NCBI RefSeq assembly: GCF_006546825.1
Contig: NZ_VICC01000007.1
Location: forward strand, 62,001 to 126,000
Reading direction: 5' to 3'
Origin: Actinomyces oris
Lineage (GTDB): Bacteria > Actinomycetota > Actinomycetes > Actinomycetales > Actinomycetaceae
Length of the DNA: 64,000 bases
Numbering within the stretch: the first letter of the stretch is position 1; every line of letters starts with the position of its first letter. Of the stretch, positions 8,287 through 19,452 are shown piece by piece. The translations under genes were made by a program, and so were the position numbers. The notes below the pieces were generated by a model. It made no database searches. It was given only the letters and a program-made list of their open reading frames with translations, and was not told the origin of the DNA.

Positions 8287-9420
8287 TCAGAACCGGTCGG
8301 TGTAAGGCGGCTGGTAGGGCTGGGCAGCGGGGTCGGTGTAGCCGGGCTGGTAGGGCTGCTGGCCTGGCTGACCCAGATGGTAGGGCTGCGGCGTTGGTTG
8401 GCTCGGCTGGTAGGGCTCGGCATAGCTGGGCTGGTAGGGCTGCGGCGTCGGCTGGCCTGGCTGGTAGGGCTCGGTGTAGCCGGGCTGGTAGGGCTGTGGC
8501 GTCGGCTGGCCCGGCTGGTAGGGCTCGGTGTAGCCGGGCTGGTAGGGCTGGGCAGCGGGCTCGGTGTAGCCGGGCTGGTAGGGCTGGGTGGCGGGCTCGG
8601 TGTAGCCGGGCTGGTAGGGCTGTGGCATCGGCTGGCCGAAGGGTGCCTGGTTGGGATCGTAGACCTGAGCGGCAGCCGTGTAGGCAACGAGCTGGGACTG
8701 CTTCTTCTTCCTCTGGTTCATGACAAGCACGCCCACAACGCCGCCCACGATGGCCACGGCAAGCGAACCGATCAGGATCCAGATCCACACGGGAGTGGAG
8801 CTGCTGTCCTCCTCTGCCGCTGCGCCCTGCGAGCTGCCTGTCGCTGCGCTCTTGGCGGGCTCGTCCTTCCCCTTGACCTCATGCTTGTCGTTGTCCTTGA
8901 AGGAGACCTTGGTGCCCTCGACCGTGCCGCCGTCGGCCTCGGTGACCTTACCCGGGAAGGTCACCGACTGAGAGATCTCGGTGACGTCCTCGTCGCTGAT
9001 GCTGTCGAAATTCAGCGTCTGAACGATGTACTCGTCGCCCTCGTGCTTGATGTTCTTCGAGGACGTGGAGATGGAGTCGGTCCCCTCCATCGTGCATGTG
9101 CGGGTGCCGTCCTTCTCCACGAACTTCACCTTGAAGTCATCGTAGGGCGAGTCCTTGACAGTGGATGAGTCCTTGTTGCACATGCTCTTGCTGAGCGCCG
9201 GGATAGAGCCGCTCTCCGACATCGTGAGCTTCACGGAGAACGTGTTGTCCTCCTTAATGACGATGTCGCTGGAAATGTGGAAGTTCGTGTCGTCATCAGC
9301 CGTGGGGAGGGAGGACGCCGGGGTACCGATCAGAGCCAGGGTGGCGAATACGGTCAGGGCGACGAGGCCCGCCAGCGCAGGGCGCCGTGTGGAGCTGCGG
9401 TGGGCGGTGACATGAGGCAT
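8287..9420 (-). CDS. LppM-like exported membrane protein, paralogue 1 of 7
   Basis: A 377-residue protein: signal peptide (about 1-36), extracellular domain with FPGKVTEADGGTVEGTKVSF near its end, one transmembrane helix (about 209-233), the basic stop-transfer NQRKKK, and a 143-residue cytoplasmic tail of tandem PYQPGYTEP-type repeats. The FPGxVT-x-GG-x-V-x-G-x-V-x-F/W signature resembles the LppM/DUF3153 domain of mycobacterial lipoproteins. Two cysteines (SMCNKD and RTCTMEG) recur in all seven paralogues and could form a disulfide. ATG 9420 is chosen because TACGGT lies 6 nt upstream and the signal peptide starts here; the frame runs on antisense to purA but that part is not real. Function unknown. 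Confidence 0.82.
   Translation of the reverse strand: MPHVTAHRSSTRRPALAGLVALTVFATLALIGTPASSLPTADDDTNFHISSDIVIKEDNTFSVKLTMSESGSIPALSKSMCNKDSSTVKDSPYDDFKVKFVEKDGTRTCTMEGTDSISTSSKNIKHEGDEYIVQTLNFDSISDEDVTEISQSVTFPGKVTEADGGTVEGTKVSFKDNDKHEVKGKDEPAKSAATGSSQGAAAEEDSSSTPVWIWILIGSLAVAIVGGVVGVLVMNQRKKKQSQLVAYTAAAQVYDPNQAPFGQPMPQPYQPGYTEPATQPYQPGYTEPAAQPYQPGYTEPYQPGQPTPQPYQPGYTEPYQPGQPTPQPYQPSYAEPYQPSQPTPQPYHLGQPGQQPYQPGYTDPAAQPYQPPYTDRF
8317..8630 (-). repeat. Tandem repeats coding the Pro/Gln/Tyr-rich tail
   Basis: The 3' part of paralogue 1 consists of repeated units coding PYQPGYTEP, alternating with QPTPQ or AAQ linkers, giving DNA periods of about 36 and 54 bases. Near-identical units suggest expansion and contraction by slippage or recombination, so tail length may vary among strains. 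Confidence 0.8.
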
Positions 9421-9426
9421 GTCCCC

Positions 9427-9432
9427 ACCGTA
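9427..9432 (-). promoter_or_regulatory. -10 hexamer of LppM-like paralogue 1
   Basis: TACGGT on the minus strand, 6 nt before ATG 9420; leaderless arrangement. Confidence 0.5.
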
Positions 9433-9490
9433 TCGCCTCCTGTATCTGTTGGTGGGGGACACCGGTGGGGACCTCTCCACCCGGCTCCGG

Positions 9491-9496
9491 TAGGCT
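9491..9496 (+). promoter_or_regulatory. -10 hexamer of purA
   Basis: TAGGCT about 50 nt before the purA ATG. Unlike the leaderless genes nearby this would give a 5' leader of roughly 44 nt ending in AGGGAG just before the start codon. Confidence 0.4.
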
Positions 9497-9531
9497 AGAG
9501 GACGGTGTGTCCACCGGCACGCCGTCACTGA

Positions 9532-10833
<1,302 letters not shown>

Positions 10834-11103
10834 CGTGAGGGCGCGGCGTCAGCGATAGCGGCTGCTCGACGTCGCCGTGCTCAGGAAGCGGAATAGAGAG
10901 CTTCCGGGAGCGTGTCCACCGTGGGCCGGCCGTGGTGCTACCAGCATGATGACCATTGTGATGCGTGCTGGGGCAGCCCGGGAGCGATGGCCCTTTCCAG
11001 GGCCGATCCTTCTCCGATGTCCTCGTCGTGGGCTGCGTCGATCCGGACATGCTGTCGGGGAGTCATCATGCGAGCCGGATTGACGCCCACCCGAGTCTGA
11101 GCC
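10834..11103. other. Intergenic, purA to LppM-like paralogue 2
   Basis: About 270 bases between convergent genes. No credible gene, strong hairpin or known repeat was seen; the short open frames have no protein-like composition. Confidence 0.5.
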
Positions 11104-12090
11104 TCAGTAGCCGCCGTAACCGTTGTGGTTCGGTGGAAGGTGCGGCGCGGAGGTTGGTCCCTGAGAGTATGGCGGCTGATACTGCTGGGGGGCAGATGAA
11201 TAGCCGGGCTGGGCGGGAGGTGGGCCTGCCTGCGCTGGAGAGGGGAAGGCGGCCGGATGGGAAGCGGGCATAAGAGTGCTTGCCTGAAGCGACTGCTGCC
11301 CCAGCGCATCCAGGTACTTCTTCTCCCGGCTCTTCTTGAGCGTGTTGCTGACGATAGCGACAACTCCTCCGACCACAGCAATCACAATGAGCGTCACGAC
11401 GATAGCTCCCCTCCCGCCCGATGACTGCGACGAGGACGTAGAACCGGGGGTGGCCGTCGAACTGGATGAGGATGCCGAGCTGGATGCGGGCGTCGAACTG
11501 GGCGAGGGTGTCGAGCTGGGCTGAGACGCCGCCTGGGCGGTGTCCTTGCCGCGGGCCTTCTGATTGTAGAAGCTGCTGAAGGAGACCTTGTTCTGTTGAT
11601 CTCCCTCGACCTTGCCCCCTCCGGATTCCGTCACCTTACCGGGGAAGACGACTGTGAGGGAGAATGTGTCGGCGCTGCCGTCCTTGGGCGCGGAGTCATC
11701 ATGGGTGTCGACGACGTACTCGTCTCCGTCATGAGTCACGTAGTTGTTCCTGGATACGGGGGTGGTGTACGTGGCCTTGCAGGTCGGAGTCCCGTTGTCG
11801 GTGGTGAACGTAATGTCGGGTGGGGTAGCGGCCTGTGAGAACGTCTCTTGGACGCAGTCCTCCTTCAGGCTCTTTTCTCTGGAGGCCGGTGACGTGATCG
11901 TGATAGTGGTCGTCAACTCTTCATCGGACTTGATGGCGAGCTCAAAGTTGATTTTCTCCTGGCTCGTCAGCTGTGCAGGTAGCGCGGCGCTGGTGGGGCT
12001 TGCCGCCACCGCCAGCAAGAGCGAGGCGGCCAGACAGAGCATCCCGACGAGACTCGTCGCGGGGTTGTGTCTCAGGGCGAGATAACGCAT
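11104..12090 (-). CDS. LppM-like exported membrane protein, paralogue 2 of 7
   Basis: A 328-residue protein with a signal peptide (hydrophobic about 14-32, likely cleavage after TSA), extracellular domain, FPGKVTESGGGKVEGD signature, a Ser/Thr/Pro linker of about 45 residues, one helix (AIVVTLIVIAVVGGVVAIV) and a short cytoplasmic tail ending YQPPYSQGP and a Gly/Tyr-rich terminus. The recurrent cysteine pair is present (EDCVQ, PTCKA). The Ser/Thr linker before the helix is longer than in the other paralogues and suggests a wall-spanning stalk. Unlike its relatives it has no TAnnnT hexamer at 6-7 nt from the ATG, so its expression may differ. Function unknown. Confidence 0.8.
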   Translation of the reverse strand: MRYLALRHNPATSLVGMLCLAASLLLAVAASPTSAALPAQLTSQEKINFELAIKSDEELTTTITITSPASREKSLKEDCVQETFSQAATPPDITFTTDNGTPTCKATYTTPVSRNNYVTHDGDEYVVDTHDDSAPKDGSADTFSLTVVFPGKVTESGGGKVEGDQQNKVSFSSFYNQKARGKDTAQAASQPSSTPSPSSTPASSSASSSSSTATPGSTSSSQSSGGRGAIVVTLIVIAVVGGVVAIVSNTLKKSREKKYLDALGQQSLQASTLMPASHPAAFPSPAQAGPPPAQPGYSSAPQQYQPPYSQGPTSAPHLPPNHNGYGGY

Positions 12091-12128
12091 GTACAGCCTT
12101 CGAATGGTGCGGGTCGGGTTGACTGCAT

Positions 12129-12176
12129 GGCGGTGCGGAGGGCGTCGCCACTCGGTGCGACGAACTCCGCACCGCC
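12129..12176 (-). terminator. Hairpin terminator after LppM-like paralogue 3
   Basis: GGCGGTGCGGAG pairs with CTCCGCACCGCC (12 bp), with an inner CGTCGC/GCGACG stem. It begins 9 bases beyond the paralogue 3 stop and separates it from paralogue 2. Confidence 0.7.
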
Positions 12177-12184
12177 GTCGGAGC

Positions 12185-13075
12185 TCAGCCCCAGCTGGAG
12201 GGCGGGGGTGCTGACGGGTAGCCAGGGGGAGGCGGTACGGCCCCCTGAGGCATCACACCGTTCGGTCCGGGCTGGTTGTACCCCTGGGCGACGAAGTCGG
12301 AGGGAGACGGAGGCATGGCGCCGGGAGCCTGCATCTGGCCGGGAGCCTGCATCTGGCCAGGAGCGTAGGGCTGCTGCTGCGGTACGTATCCCGCGGTGCC
12401 GACTGCGTAGGCCTGCTGCTGCGCCTTCTTCTTGCGCCTGAGGAACCAGAAGAGGCCGCCGCCGATCGCTCCGACCACCACAACCCCCACGATCACCCAT
12501 ACCCAGGGAAAGGCGGGAGTGTCCTTGCCGCTGACGCGGTACCTTCCCGGCTCGTTGAAGGTCACCGTGCTCCCGCTGACCTTGCCGCCGTCGGCATCCG
12601 TGACCTGGCCCGGGAACGTGACGGAGAGCGTGTACTCACTGTCGAGTCCGGAAGAAGAGGAGGGAAGGTTGCCCTTCTTGGTGTCGAGGACGTACTCGTC
12701 GTCCTTGTGCTCGATGAAGCCATCGACCTCGGAGATGTCGATCGACTTGCCTGAGAGTGTGCAGGTGGGGAAGCCGTCGCGCTCGGAGTAGGAGGCCTTC
12801 AGGTCTTTGAACGGCCCTCCGGAGTCAGAAGAGTTGCAACTCTCCTTGAAGTCCCGCTTGGCGGATGAGGACTTGCTCTTGACTTGCCCGACAACGGTCA
12901 TGTTGTAGGTGTCGTCCTGGTTGATGACGATCCGCACGGAAATTGAGGGGTTCGAATCGTCGCTCGCCGCGGAGGTGACGGCGTGACTTGGAGGGATCAG
13001 GAGTGTCAGAGTCGAGAGAAACGCCAGAAAGACGAGCGTTCCCAAGGAGCGGTGTCTGGTGGTGGTCACGGCCAT
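12185..13075 (-). CDS. LppM-like exported membrane protein, paralogue 3 of 7
   Basis: A 296-residue protein: signal peptide (hydrophobic about 12-28), extracellular domain with paired cysteines (ESCNSS, PTCTLSG), FPGQVTDADGGKVSGSTVTF signature, helix (FPWVWVIVGVVVVGAIGGG) with RRKKK stop-transfer, and a tail with the short tandem repeat QAPGQM plus Pro-rich stretches. ATG 13075 is chosen because TAGGGT ends 7 nt before it and the signal peptide starts here; the frame is open upstream. Hairpins on both sides indicate an independent transcription unit. Function unknown. Confidence 0.82.
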   Translation of the reverse strand: MAVTTTRHRSLGTLVFLAFLSTLTLLIPPSHAVTSAASDDSNPSISVRIVINQDDTYNMTVVGQVKSKSSSAKRDFKESCNSSDSGGPFKDLKASYSERDGFPTCTLSGKSIDISEVDGFIEHKDDEYVLDTKKGNLPSSSSGLDSEYTLSVTFPGQVTDADGGKVSGSTVTFNEPGRYRVSGKDTPAFPWVWVIVGVVVVGAIGGGLFWFLRRKKKAQQQAYAVGTAGYVPQQQPYAPGQMQAPGQMQAPGAMPPSPSDFVAQGYNQPGPNGVMPQGAVPPPPGYPSAPPPSSWG

Positions 13076-13082
13076 AGTTCTC

Positions 13083-13088
13083 ACCCTA
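13083..13088 (-). promoter_or_regulatory. -10 hexamer of LppM-like paralogue 3
   Basis: TAGGGT on the minus strand, 7 nt before ATG 13075; leaderless arrangement. Confidence 0.5.
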
Positions 13089-13140
13089 GATGGTTCGGTG
13101 TTGATGGGCTCTCCGCATGGGGAGTGATGACGCGAAGAAA

Positions 13141-13184
13141 GGTGTTGTGGCCCCGGGATCGTCAGATCTGAGGGCCACAACACC
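13141..13184 (-). terminator. Hairpin terminator after LppM-like paralogue 4
   Basis: GGTGTTGTGGCCC and its perfect complement (13 bp) around an 18-nt loop, starting 15 bases beyond the paralogue 4 stop. Confidence 0.7.
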
Positions 13185-13199
13185 GGGAGGGGTAATGGG

Positions 13200-14048
13200 T
13201 CAGTAGGTGCCTTGGCCGGGAGCGCCGTAGCCGGTCTGCTGGCCGGGTTGAGCTTGGGGGGTGCCGTAGCCGGGCTGTGCCTGGGGGGCGCCGTAGCCCG
13301 CCTGCTGGCCGGGCTGAGCCGGGAAGGCCTGGTTTGGGTCATAACCCTGGACGGGAGTCCCGTAGGGCGCCTGGGTCTTGTTCTTCTTACTGCGGATGAC
13401 GAAGAATGCGGCCGCTCCGCCGATCAGTGCCAGGACGCCGACGCCGACGATGATCCAGACCCACATCGGGATGGAGCCGTCTCCGCCCTTCACGGTGTGG
13501 GACTTGATATCAGTAAAGGTGACCTTGTTGCCGTCGACCTCGCCGCCGTCGCCCTCTGTGACCTTTCCAGGGAAGGTGATGGACTGGGTGACGTCGAGCT
13601 GGTCCATGTCACCGATTGCCTCGTCGGTGCCGATCTTGACGACGTACTCGCTGCCCTGATGCTTAATTGTGCCGTCGCTGTCCTTGATGGGGGCGGAGCC
13701 TTCAATCGTGCAGATGGTCGAGTCGCCATCCTCCTTGAAGGTGGCCTTGGCGTTCTTGCTGTTCTTGCCGAACTTCGCCTGGGAGAAGTCCTCGACTTTG
13801 CAGTTGTCTTCGTTGAAGATGCCGAAACCGCTGTTGTCGGTCATCACCGCTTTCACGGAGTAGGTGTCGTCGGACTTGATGACGATGTCTGAGGTGATCT
13901 TCAGGCTGGAGGCTGGGGAGTCGTCGTCCATGGGGGCGGCGTGCCCCGGGGCGCCGAGCAGTGCGAGGGGCGCGGACAGAGCGAGCGCCGCAAGAGCCGT
14001 CAAGACGGACAGGGGCCTAGGGATGCGGTGGGCGATGGCAGGTGTCAT
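13200..14048 (-). CDS. LppM-like exported membrane protein, paralogue 4 of 7
   Basis: A 282-residue protein: signal peptide (hydrophobic about 14-32, AHA-type cleavage near GHAAP), extracellular domain with paired cysteines (DNCKVE, TICTIEG), FPGKVTEGDGGEVDGNKVTF signature, helix (MWVWIIVGVGVLALIGGAA), a basic stop-transfer and a tail built from AQPGYGTPQ-like units. It is closest in sequence to paralogue 1. ATG 14048 is preferred over GTG 14054 because TACTGT ends exactly 6 nt before it. Function unknown. Confidence 0.82.
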   Translation of the reverse strand: MTPAIAHRIPRPLSVLTALAALALSAPLALLGAPGHAAPMDDDSPASSLKITSDIVIKSDDTYSVKAVMTDNSGFGIFNEDNCKVEDFSQAKFGKNSKNAKATFKEDGDSTICTIEGSAPIKDSDGTIKHQGSEYVVKIGTDEAIGDMDQLDVTQSITFPGKVTEGDGGEVDGNKVTFTDIKSHTVKGGDGSIPMWVWIIVGVGVLALIGGAAAFFVIRSKKNKTQAPYGTPVQGYDPNQAFPAQPGQQAGYGAPQAQPGYGTPQAQPGQQTGYGAPGQGTY

Positions 14049-14054
14049 GCCCAC

Positions 14055-14060
14055 ACAGTA
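14055..14060 (-). promoter_or_regulatory. -10 hexamer of LppM-like paralogue 4
   Basis: TACTGT on the minus strand, 6 nt before ATG 14048; it decides between the ATG and the GTG two codons upstream. Confidence 0.5.
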
Positions 14061-14117
14061 GCGGGTCCGATGCCAGGTTGTAACCGGATCGTCATGGGTA
14101 TCGTTCCCCGGGGGCTG

Positions 14118-15095
14118 TTACTGGAACTGCTGCGGCGGCGGCCAGGTGCCGTGCTGTTGGGGCGGCCAGGTACTGTGCTGCTGGGGCGCCTGCGTGGGGG
14201 AGGGCGGGTAGGAGCCGTTGGCGGTGCTGGAGGGGGAGTAGAGCGGTGACGGCTGCCCCGGGTGCTGCTGGTTCGGTTGAGGTGCAACTGGTTGCCCGGG
14301 GTACTGCTGAGGAACCGGCTGACCGAGGTGGGATGACTGCGGTTCAGGACCCGGGACGGGGACGGCCTGCATGGCGGCACCCGGAGCGCCCTGCCCGCTT
14401 CGCTGACGACGTCGCACAACGACCGCCATCGCGATGAGCCCGATGACCACGAGCGAGCCGACGCCTTCGATGATCCACGGCAACACCTTGCTGGTCGTCG
14501 TTTCCGAGGCGGGACGGTCCTTGCCCTTGACGATCCGGCCCTTGAAGTCCGTGAAGGAGACGGTGTTCTTCTCCTCCCCCTCGACCTTTCCGCCTTGGCT
14601 CTGGGTCACCTCTCCGGGGAACGTGGCGGCATAGAACAGCTGCAGCTCCGGGGACGGCGTCTTGCGTCTGTCCATGCTGCTGGTGTCGATGGCGTACTCG
14701 TCGTTCTCGTGCCTGATCATCCCGTTGGTCTCAGAAATCTTCCCCTTCGTCGCGATGGTGCAGACTCGTTTGTCCTTCCCGTCAACGAATGTCGTCTCAG
14801 CGTGGGAAAAGATGTTCGGTTCCACGAGGAAGTAGTCCAGCGTGCAGCTGTTTTTAGTGATGGGAGGAATCAGGCTGTAGTTCGTCTGATCGGTGATGAC
14901 GAAGGACGCCTCAAAGGTGTCATCGCTCTTGACGGTGACTTTCATGTCGATGGTGATGATGAGCTTATTGTCCTCTCCAAGGAGCGGCACCGCGTGAGCA
15001 GGAGGGGAGGCCACGGCCATAGCGGCGATGAAAGCGAGAACGGCCAACGCAGCCAGTACGGCGTGGACTCTCCTGATAACAACGGCACAGCTCAT
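14118..15095 (-). CDS. LppM-like exported membrane protein, paralogue 5 of 7
   Basis: A 325-residue protein: signal peptide (hydrophobic about 11-30, cleavage near AHA), extracellular domain with paired cysteines (NSCTLDY, RVCTIAT), FPGEVTQSQGGKVEGEEKN signature, helix (LPWIIEGVGSLVVIGLIAMA) with RRRQR, and a tail of over 100 residues rich in Pro, Gln and His, ending in repeats PQQHSTWPPQQHGTWPP. The tail differs wholly from those of its neighbours although the extracellular parts align. TAGGGT lies 6 nt before the ATG. Function unknown. Confidence 0.82.
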   Translation of the reverse strand: MSCAVVIRRVHAVLAALAVLAFIAAMAVASPPAHAVPLLGEDNKLIITIDMKVTVKSDDTFEASFVITDQTNYSLIPPITKNSCTLDYFLVEPNIFSHAETTFVDGKDKRVCTIATKGKISETNGMIRHENDEYAIDTSSMDRRKTPSPELQLFYAATFPGEVTQSQGGKVEGEEKNTVSFTDFKGRIVKGKDRPASETTTSKVLPWIIEGVGSLVVIGLIAMAVVVRRRQRSGQGAPGAAMQAVPVPGPEPQSSHLGQPVPQQYPGQPVAPQPNQQHPGQPSPLYSPSSTANGSYPPSPTQAPQQHSTWPPQQHGTWPPPQQFQ

Positions 15096-15101
15096 TGCGC
15101 C

Positions 15102-15107
15102 ACCCTA
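15102..15107 (-). promoter_or_regulatory. -10 hexamer of LppM-like paralogue 5
   Basis: TAGGGT on the minus strand, 6 nt before ATG 15095; leaderless arrangement. Confidence 0.5.
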
Positions 15108-15141
15108 GTCGTTGCCTCGGTTCCCCGGCGACTGTTCGAAC

Positions 15142-15180
15142 GGCAGTACTACTCACCCTGATACGGCGGATAGTACTGCC
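15142..15180 (-). terminator. Inverted repeat across the stop of LppM-like paralogue 6
   Basis: GGCAGTACTA and TAGTACTGCC form a 10-bp stem that includes the last codons and the stop codon. It may act as a terminator between paralogues 6 and 5; the overlap with coding sequence makes this uncertain. Confidence 0.35.
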
Positions 15181-16249
15181 CGTTCTGACCTCCGCCGCCG
15201 GTGAGCTCCTGCGGCGGCCGGAAGTCGGCCTGACTGTGCCCTTCCTGGTAGGGCATCTGCGTGTATCCCGGTCCGGGCGACTGGGGTCCCCCCTGCTGGG
15301 CGCCATAGGTGCTGAAGACGCCGGCGCCTCCAGGGGACTGAGGCGGAGGGAGAACGCTGGTGTCCTGGCCCGAGTCGACGTAGGGGGCGTAGCCGTCGCG
15401 AAGGTTGGTGACGGGATAGGGGTGGGTCGATCCCGGCATCGGCTGCAGGGGGCTCGGGGGCGACTGGTACGGGCCGCCGGTATAGACCTCCGGAGGCATG
15501 GTGCTGGTCGCCTCGGCCCCCTGAAAGGCTTGACCATAGACCTGGCCGTAGGGCTGACCGTAGGGCGGTGCTGGAGCCAGCTGCTTGGCCCGACGAGTCT
15601 TGAGGAGGTACACCACGACGCCGACAACGATGAGGAGGACGACGGCGACGGCCGTCGCGATCATCCACCACTGCAGATGGAACGTGCCGTCCCCGCCCTC
15701 GGCGTGGAGAGCCTCAGAGCTCTCCATCACGTTGTCCCAGGTGACCTTGTTGTCGTCATTCCTCCCGTTGGACTTCGTCACCTCTTCGGGAAAGGTCACG
15801 GATACTGAGATCTTCATTCCTCCCGAGGTGCCCGGGGAGGTGGGGAGGGAGTCGTCCTTGCCGAGCTTGCTCAGTGCCTCGGGGGACAGGTCGAAGACGT
15901 ACTTCCCGCCCTGGTGCTTGATCGTCCAGATGTCGGTCTGCAGGTTGTTGAGGGGAACCGACTTGGCTGTGACCTGGCATGCCGGCTGGCCGTTGTGGGA
16001 CGTGAAGGTGTAGTTCGCCTTGACTCCCTTGGGCAGGGGGGTGGACTTCTCGAGCTTCGCCTGGGTGCAGCTCTCCCTGCTGATGAGCGACAGCCCCGAC
16101 GAGTCCCACATGACGTAGGACAGGTCGGCGGTCTCGTTGTCATGAATGACGAAGTCGTAGTGAGCCCCGCATCCGGCCAGCAGCAGTGCGAGGCCCGTCA
16201 GTACCGCCACGGCCACTCGTCGCCTGACAGTGCGGGAGTCATGATTCAT
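15149..16249 (-). CDS. LppM-like lipoprotein, paralogue 6 of 7
   Basis: A 366-residue protein with a lipoprotein signal peptide: hydrophobic VAVAVLTGLALLLAGC, lipobox LAGC, so it is membrane-anchored at both ends. Extracellular domain with paired cysteines (ESCTQAK, PACQVTA); the signature is degenerate (FPEEVTKSNGRNDDNKVTW). One helix (MIATAVAVVLLIVVGVVVYLL) is followed by a tail of about 140 residues rich in Pro, Gly, Tyr and Gln. TAGACT lies 6 nt before the ATG. A lipid anchor plus a helix is unusual and would hold the domain close to the membrane. Function unknown. Confidence 0.82.
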   Translation of the reverse strand: MNHDSRTVRRRVAVAVLTGLALLLAGCGAHYDFVIHDNETADLSYVMWDSSGLSLISRESCTQAKLEKSTPLPKGVKANYTFTSHNGQPACQVTAKSVPLNNLQTDIWTIKHQGGKYVFDLSPEALSKLGKDDSLPTSPGTSGGMKISVSVTFPEEVTKSNGRNDDNKVTWDNVMESSEALHAEGGDGTFHLQWWMIATAVAVVLLIVVGVVVYLLKTRRAKQLAPAPPYGQPYGQVYGQAFQGAEATSTMPPEVYTGGPYQSPPSPLQPMPGSTHPYPVTNLRDGYAPYVDSGQDTSVLPPPQSPGGAGVFSTYGAQQGGPQSPGPGYTQMPYQEGHSQADFRPPQELTGGGGQNGQYYPPYQGE

Positions 16250-16255
16250 GTGTCG

Positions 16256-16261
16256 AGTCTA
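16256..16261 (-). promoter_or_regulatory. -10 hexamer of LppM-like paralogue 6
   Basis: TAGACT on the minus strand, 6 nt before ATG 16249; leaderless arrangement. Confidence 0.5.
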
Positions 16262-16297
16262 ATTCGGTGCTGTGACAACGTGGAATAGTCGGAATGC

Positions 16298-17140
16298 TCA
16301 GTGTCGCCCCGGCGCCGCCTTGCGGGGTGCGCGTCCGCTGCTGCGCCGTCGTAGGACGGCCACTGTCAGGACGCCGCCGAGCAGGGCCAGCCCCGCGGTC
16401 AGCCAGATGCGGGAACGAGTCCACCATGACACCCCCCGGGAGTCTTGGGCGTAGCCCGAGGCGCTCACGCCCTTGGCCACCGTGTCCGGGTCGTCCCAGG
16501 TGACCGTGGTGCCCGAGACCTTTCCCCCGCCTGACTGCGTCACCGCGCCGGGAAAGGTGACGGAGACCTTGGTGTCGACCAGGCCCTTGAAGGACGTGCT
16601 GCTCGGCTGGGCTCCGCCCGAGTCGCCCGACGGCGCGGCGGGGGCCTGAGATGCGCTGCCCTGCGCACCTGAGGCCCCGTTGGCGTCCTGGGAGGGGTCG
16701 GAGGGGAAGGGCTGGATCGTCACCTTGTAGACCTCGCCGTCGCGCACGACGATCGTGTTCGGCTCGGCCTGTGAGGCCTGGGGTACCTTGACCCCGCTGA
16801 TGCTGACCTGGCAGCCGATTCCGTCGTCGCCGGTGATCGGGGTGGCCTTGACCGTGGTGCCCTCGGGCACGCCCAGGGCGGTGGGGTCGGAGTAGGTCGA
16901 GCAGTCGGGGGCCTTTCCCTTCGGGAAGACGGTTCCGCTGGTATCGCGCATCTCCAGGGCGACGTCGTAGCTGCCCTGGGAGCGGATGGTCATGTCCATG
17001 TGGGCGGTGCAGGCCGACAGTGCCAGGCAGGCGGTGGTCGCCACGACGGCCGGTCGAAGCGCCCGGAGTGCCGGCGGGCGGGACAGGGGACGCGAGACGG
17101 GGCTCGTGGGACTGGACGCGGAGGACGGCGCGACGGACAT
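16298..17140 (-). CDS. LppM-like lipoprotein, paralogue 7 of 7
   Basis: A 280-residue protein with a long N-terminal Ser/Pro/Arg region, a hydrophobic stretch and lipobox LSAC near residue 44. The extracellular domain carries paired cysteines (PDCSTY, IGCQVSI) and [20 protein letters not shown], the copy closest to the LppM consensus. A C-terminal helix ([19 protein letters not shown]) is followed only by a short basic tail (RRRSSGR onward), without the disordered extension of the other six. This looks like the least elaborated member. TAGCGT lies 6 nt before the ATG. It is divergent from pckG. Function unknown. Confidence 0.82.
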   Translation of the reverse strand: MSVAPSSASSPTSPVSRPLSRPPALRALRPAVVATTACLALSACTAHMDMTIRSQGSYDVALEMRDTSGTVFPKGKAPDCSTYSDPTALGVPEGTTVKATPITGDDGIGCQVSISGVKVPQASQAEPNTIVVRDGEVYKVTIQPFPSDPSQDANGASGAQGSASQAPAAPSGDSGGAQPSSTSFKGLVDTKVSVTFPGAVTQSGGGKVSGTTVTWDDPDTVAKGVSASGYAQDSRGVSWWTRSRIWLTAGLALLGGVLTVAVLRRRSSGRAPRKAAPGRH

Positions 17141-17146
17141 GCGGGC

Positions 17147-17152
17147 ACGCTA
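17147..17152 (-). promoter_or_regulatory. -10 hexamer of LppM-like paralogue 7
   Basis: TAGCGT on the minus strand, 6 nt before ATG 17140; leaderless arrangement. Confidence 0.5.
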
Positions 17153-17383
17153 CACGCTCGCACTGGACCTTCACTGAGGGCGGAACGACGCCGTTTCAAA
17201 GGCGGCAAAAGCCGCCATCCTCCCGAATGTGGCCGATCGCATGCCGGTCCGGCCGGAGAGAGAGGCCCAGTTGGGACCTTCGGCGATGTGACCTGGGGCG
17301 CCCGGTGGGGGAGGATTGCTCTTGACCGAGCGAGTCGGCAACGGCGCGCTCACCGGATCAACATACCCAAGGAAGGGACTCGC

Positions 17384-19231
<1,848 letters not shown>

Positions 19232-19262
19232 TCTCAGCTGAGGTCCTTCCCCACGAGGGACT

Positions 19263-19306
19263 GAGACGGGGGCTCCGACCGGTTCGCCGGTCGGAGCCCC
19301 CGTCTC
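19263..19306 (+). terminator. Strong hairpin terminator after pckG
   Basis: A perfect 20-bp GC-rich stem beginning GAGACGGGGGCTCCGACCGG, closed by a TTCG tetraloop, 31 bases after the stop and followed by TCTATC. Confidence 0.9.
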
Positions 19307-19350
19307 TCTATCGCACCGAGGTGGTGAGTGGTGCCCATCGTGACGGGCAG

Positions 19351-19376
19351 ATTCCTATGACGTAAAGGAATATAGT
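19351..19376 (+). promoter_or_regulatory. Candidate promoter/operator of the low-GC gene pair
   Basis: TATAGT (19371-19376) is a good -10 hexamer. Just upstream, ATTCCT and AGGAAT flank TGACGT in an imperfect palindrome that could be an operator. No convincing -35 was found. Confidence 0.3.
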
Positions 19377-19452
19377 GGAAATAATACGGCGGGTGGGCGG
19401 GGTATCTATGGTGCTGCATCGAACCGCGGTGCGCAATGCGGAGGTGGTGAGA

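Noticed and set aside
8290-8640. Regular repeats resembling a CRISPR array
   Set aside because: They are in-frame coding repeats without distinct spacers and belong to the protein tail.
17201-17216. GGCGGC-AAAA-GCCGCC hairpin as a riboswitch or terminator
   Set aside because: Too small and isolated to name; no ligand-binding core or T-run seen in the pckG leader.
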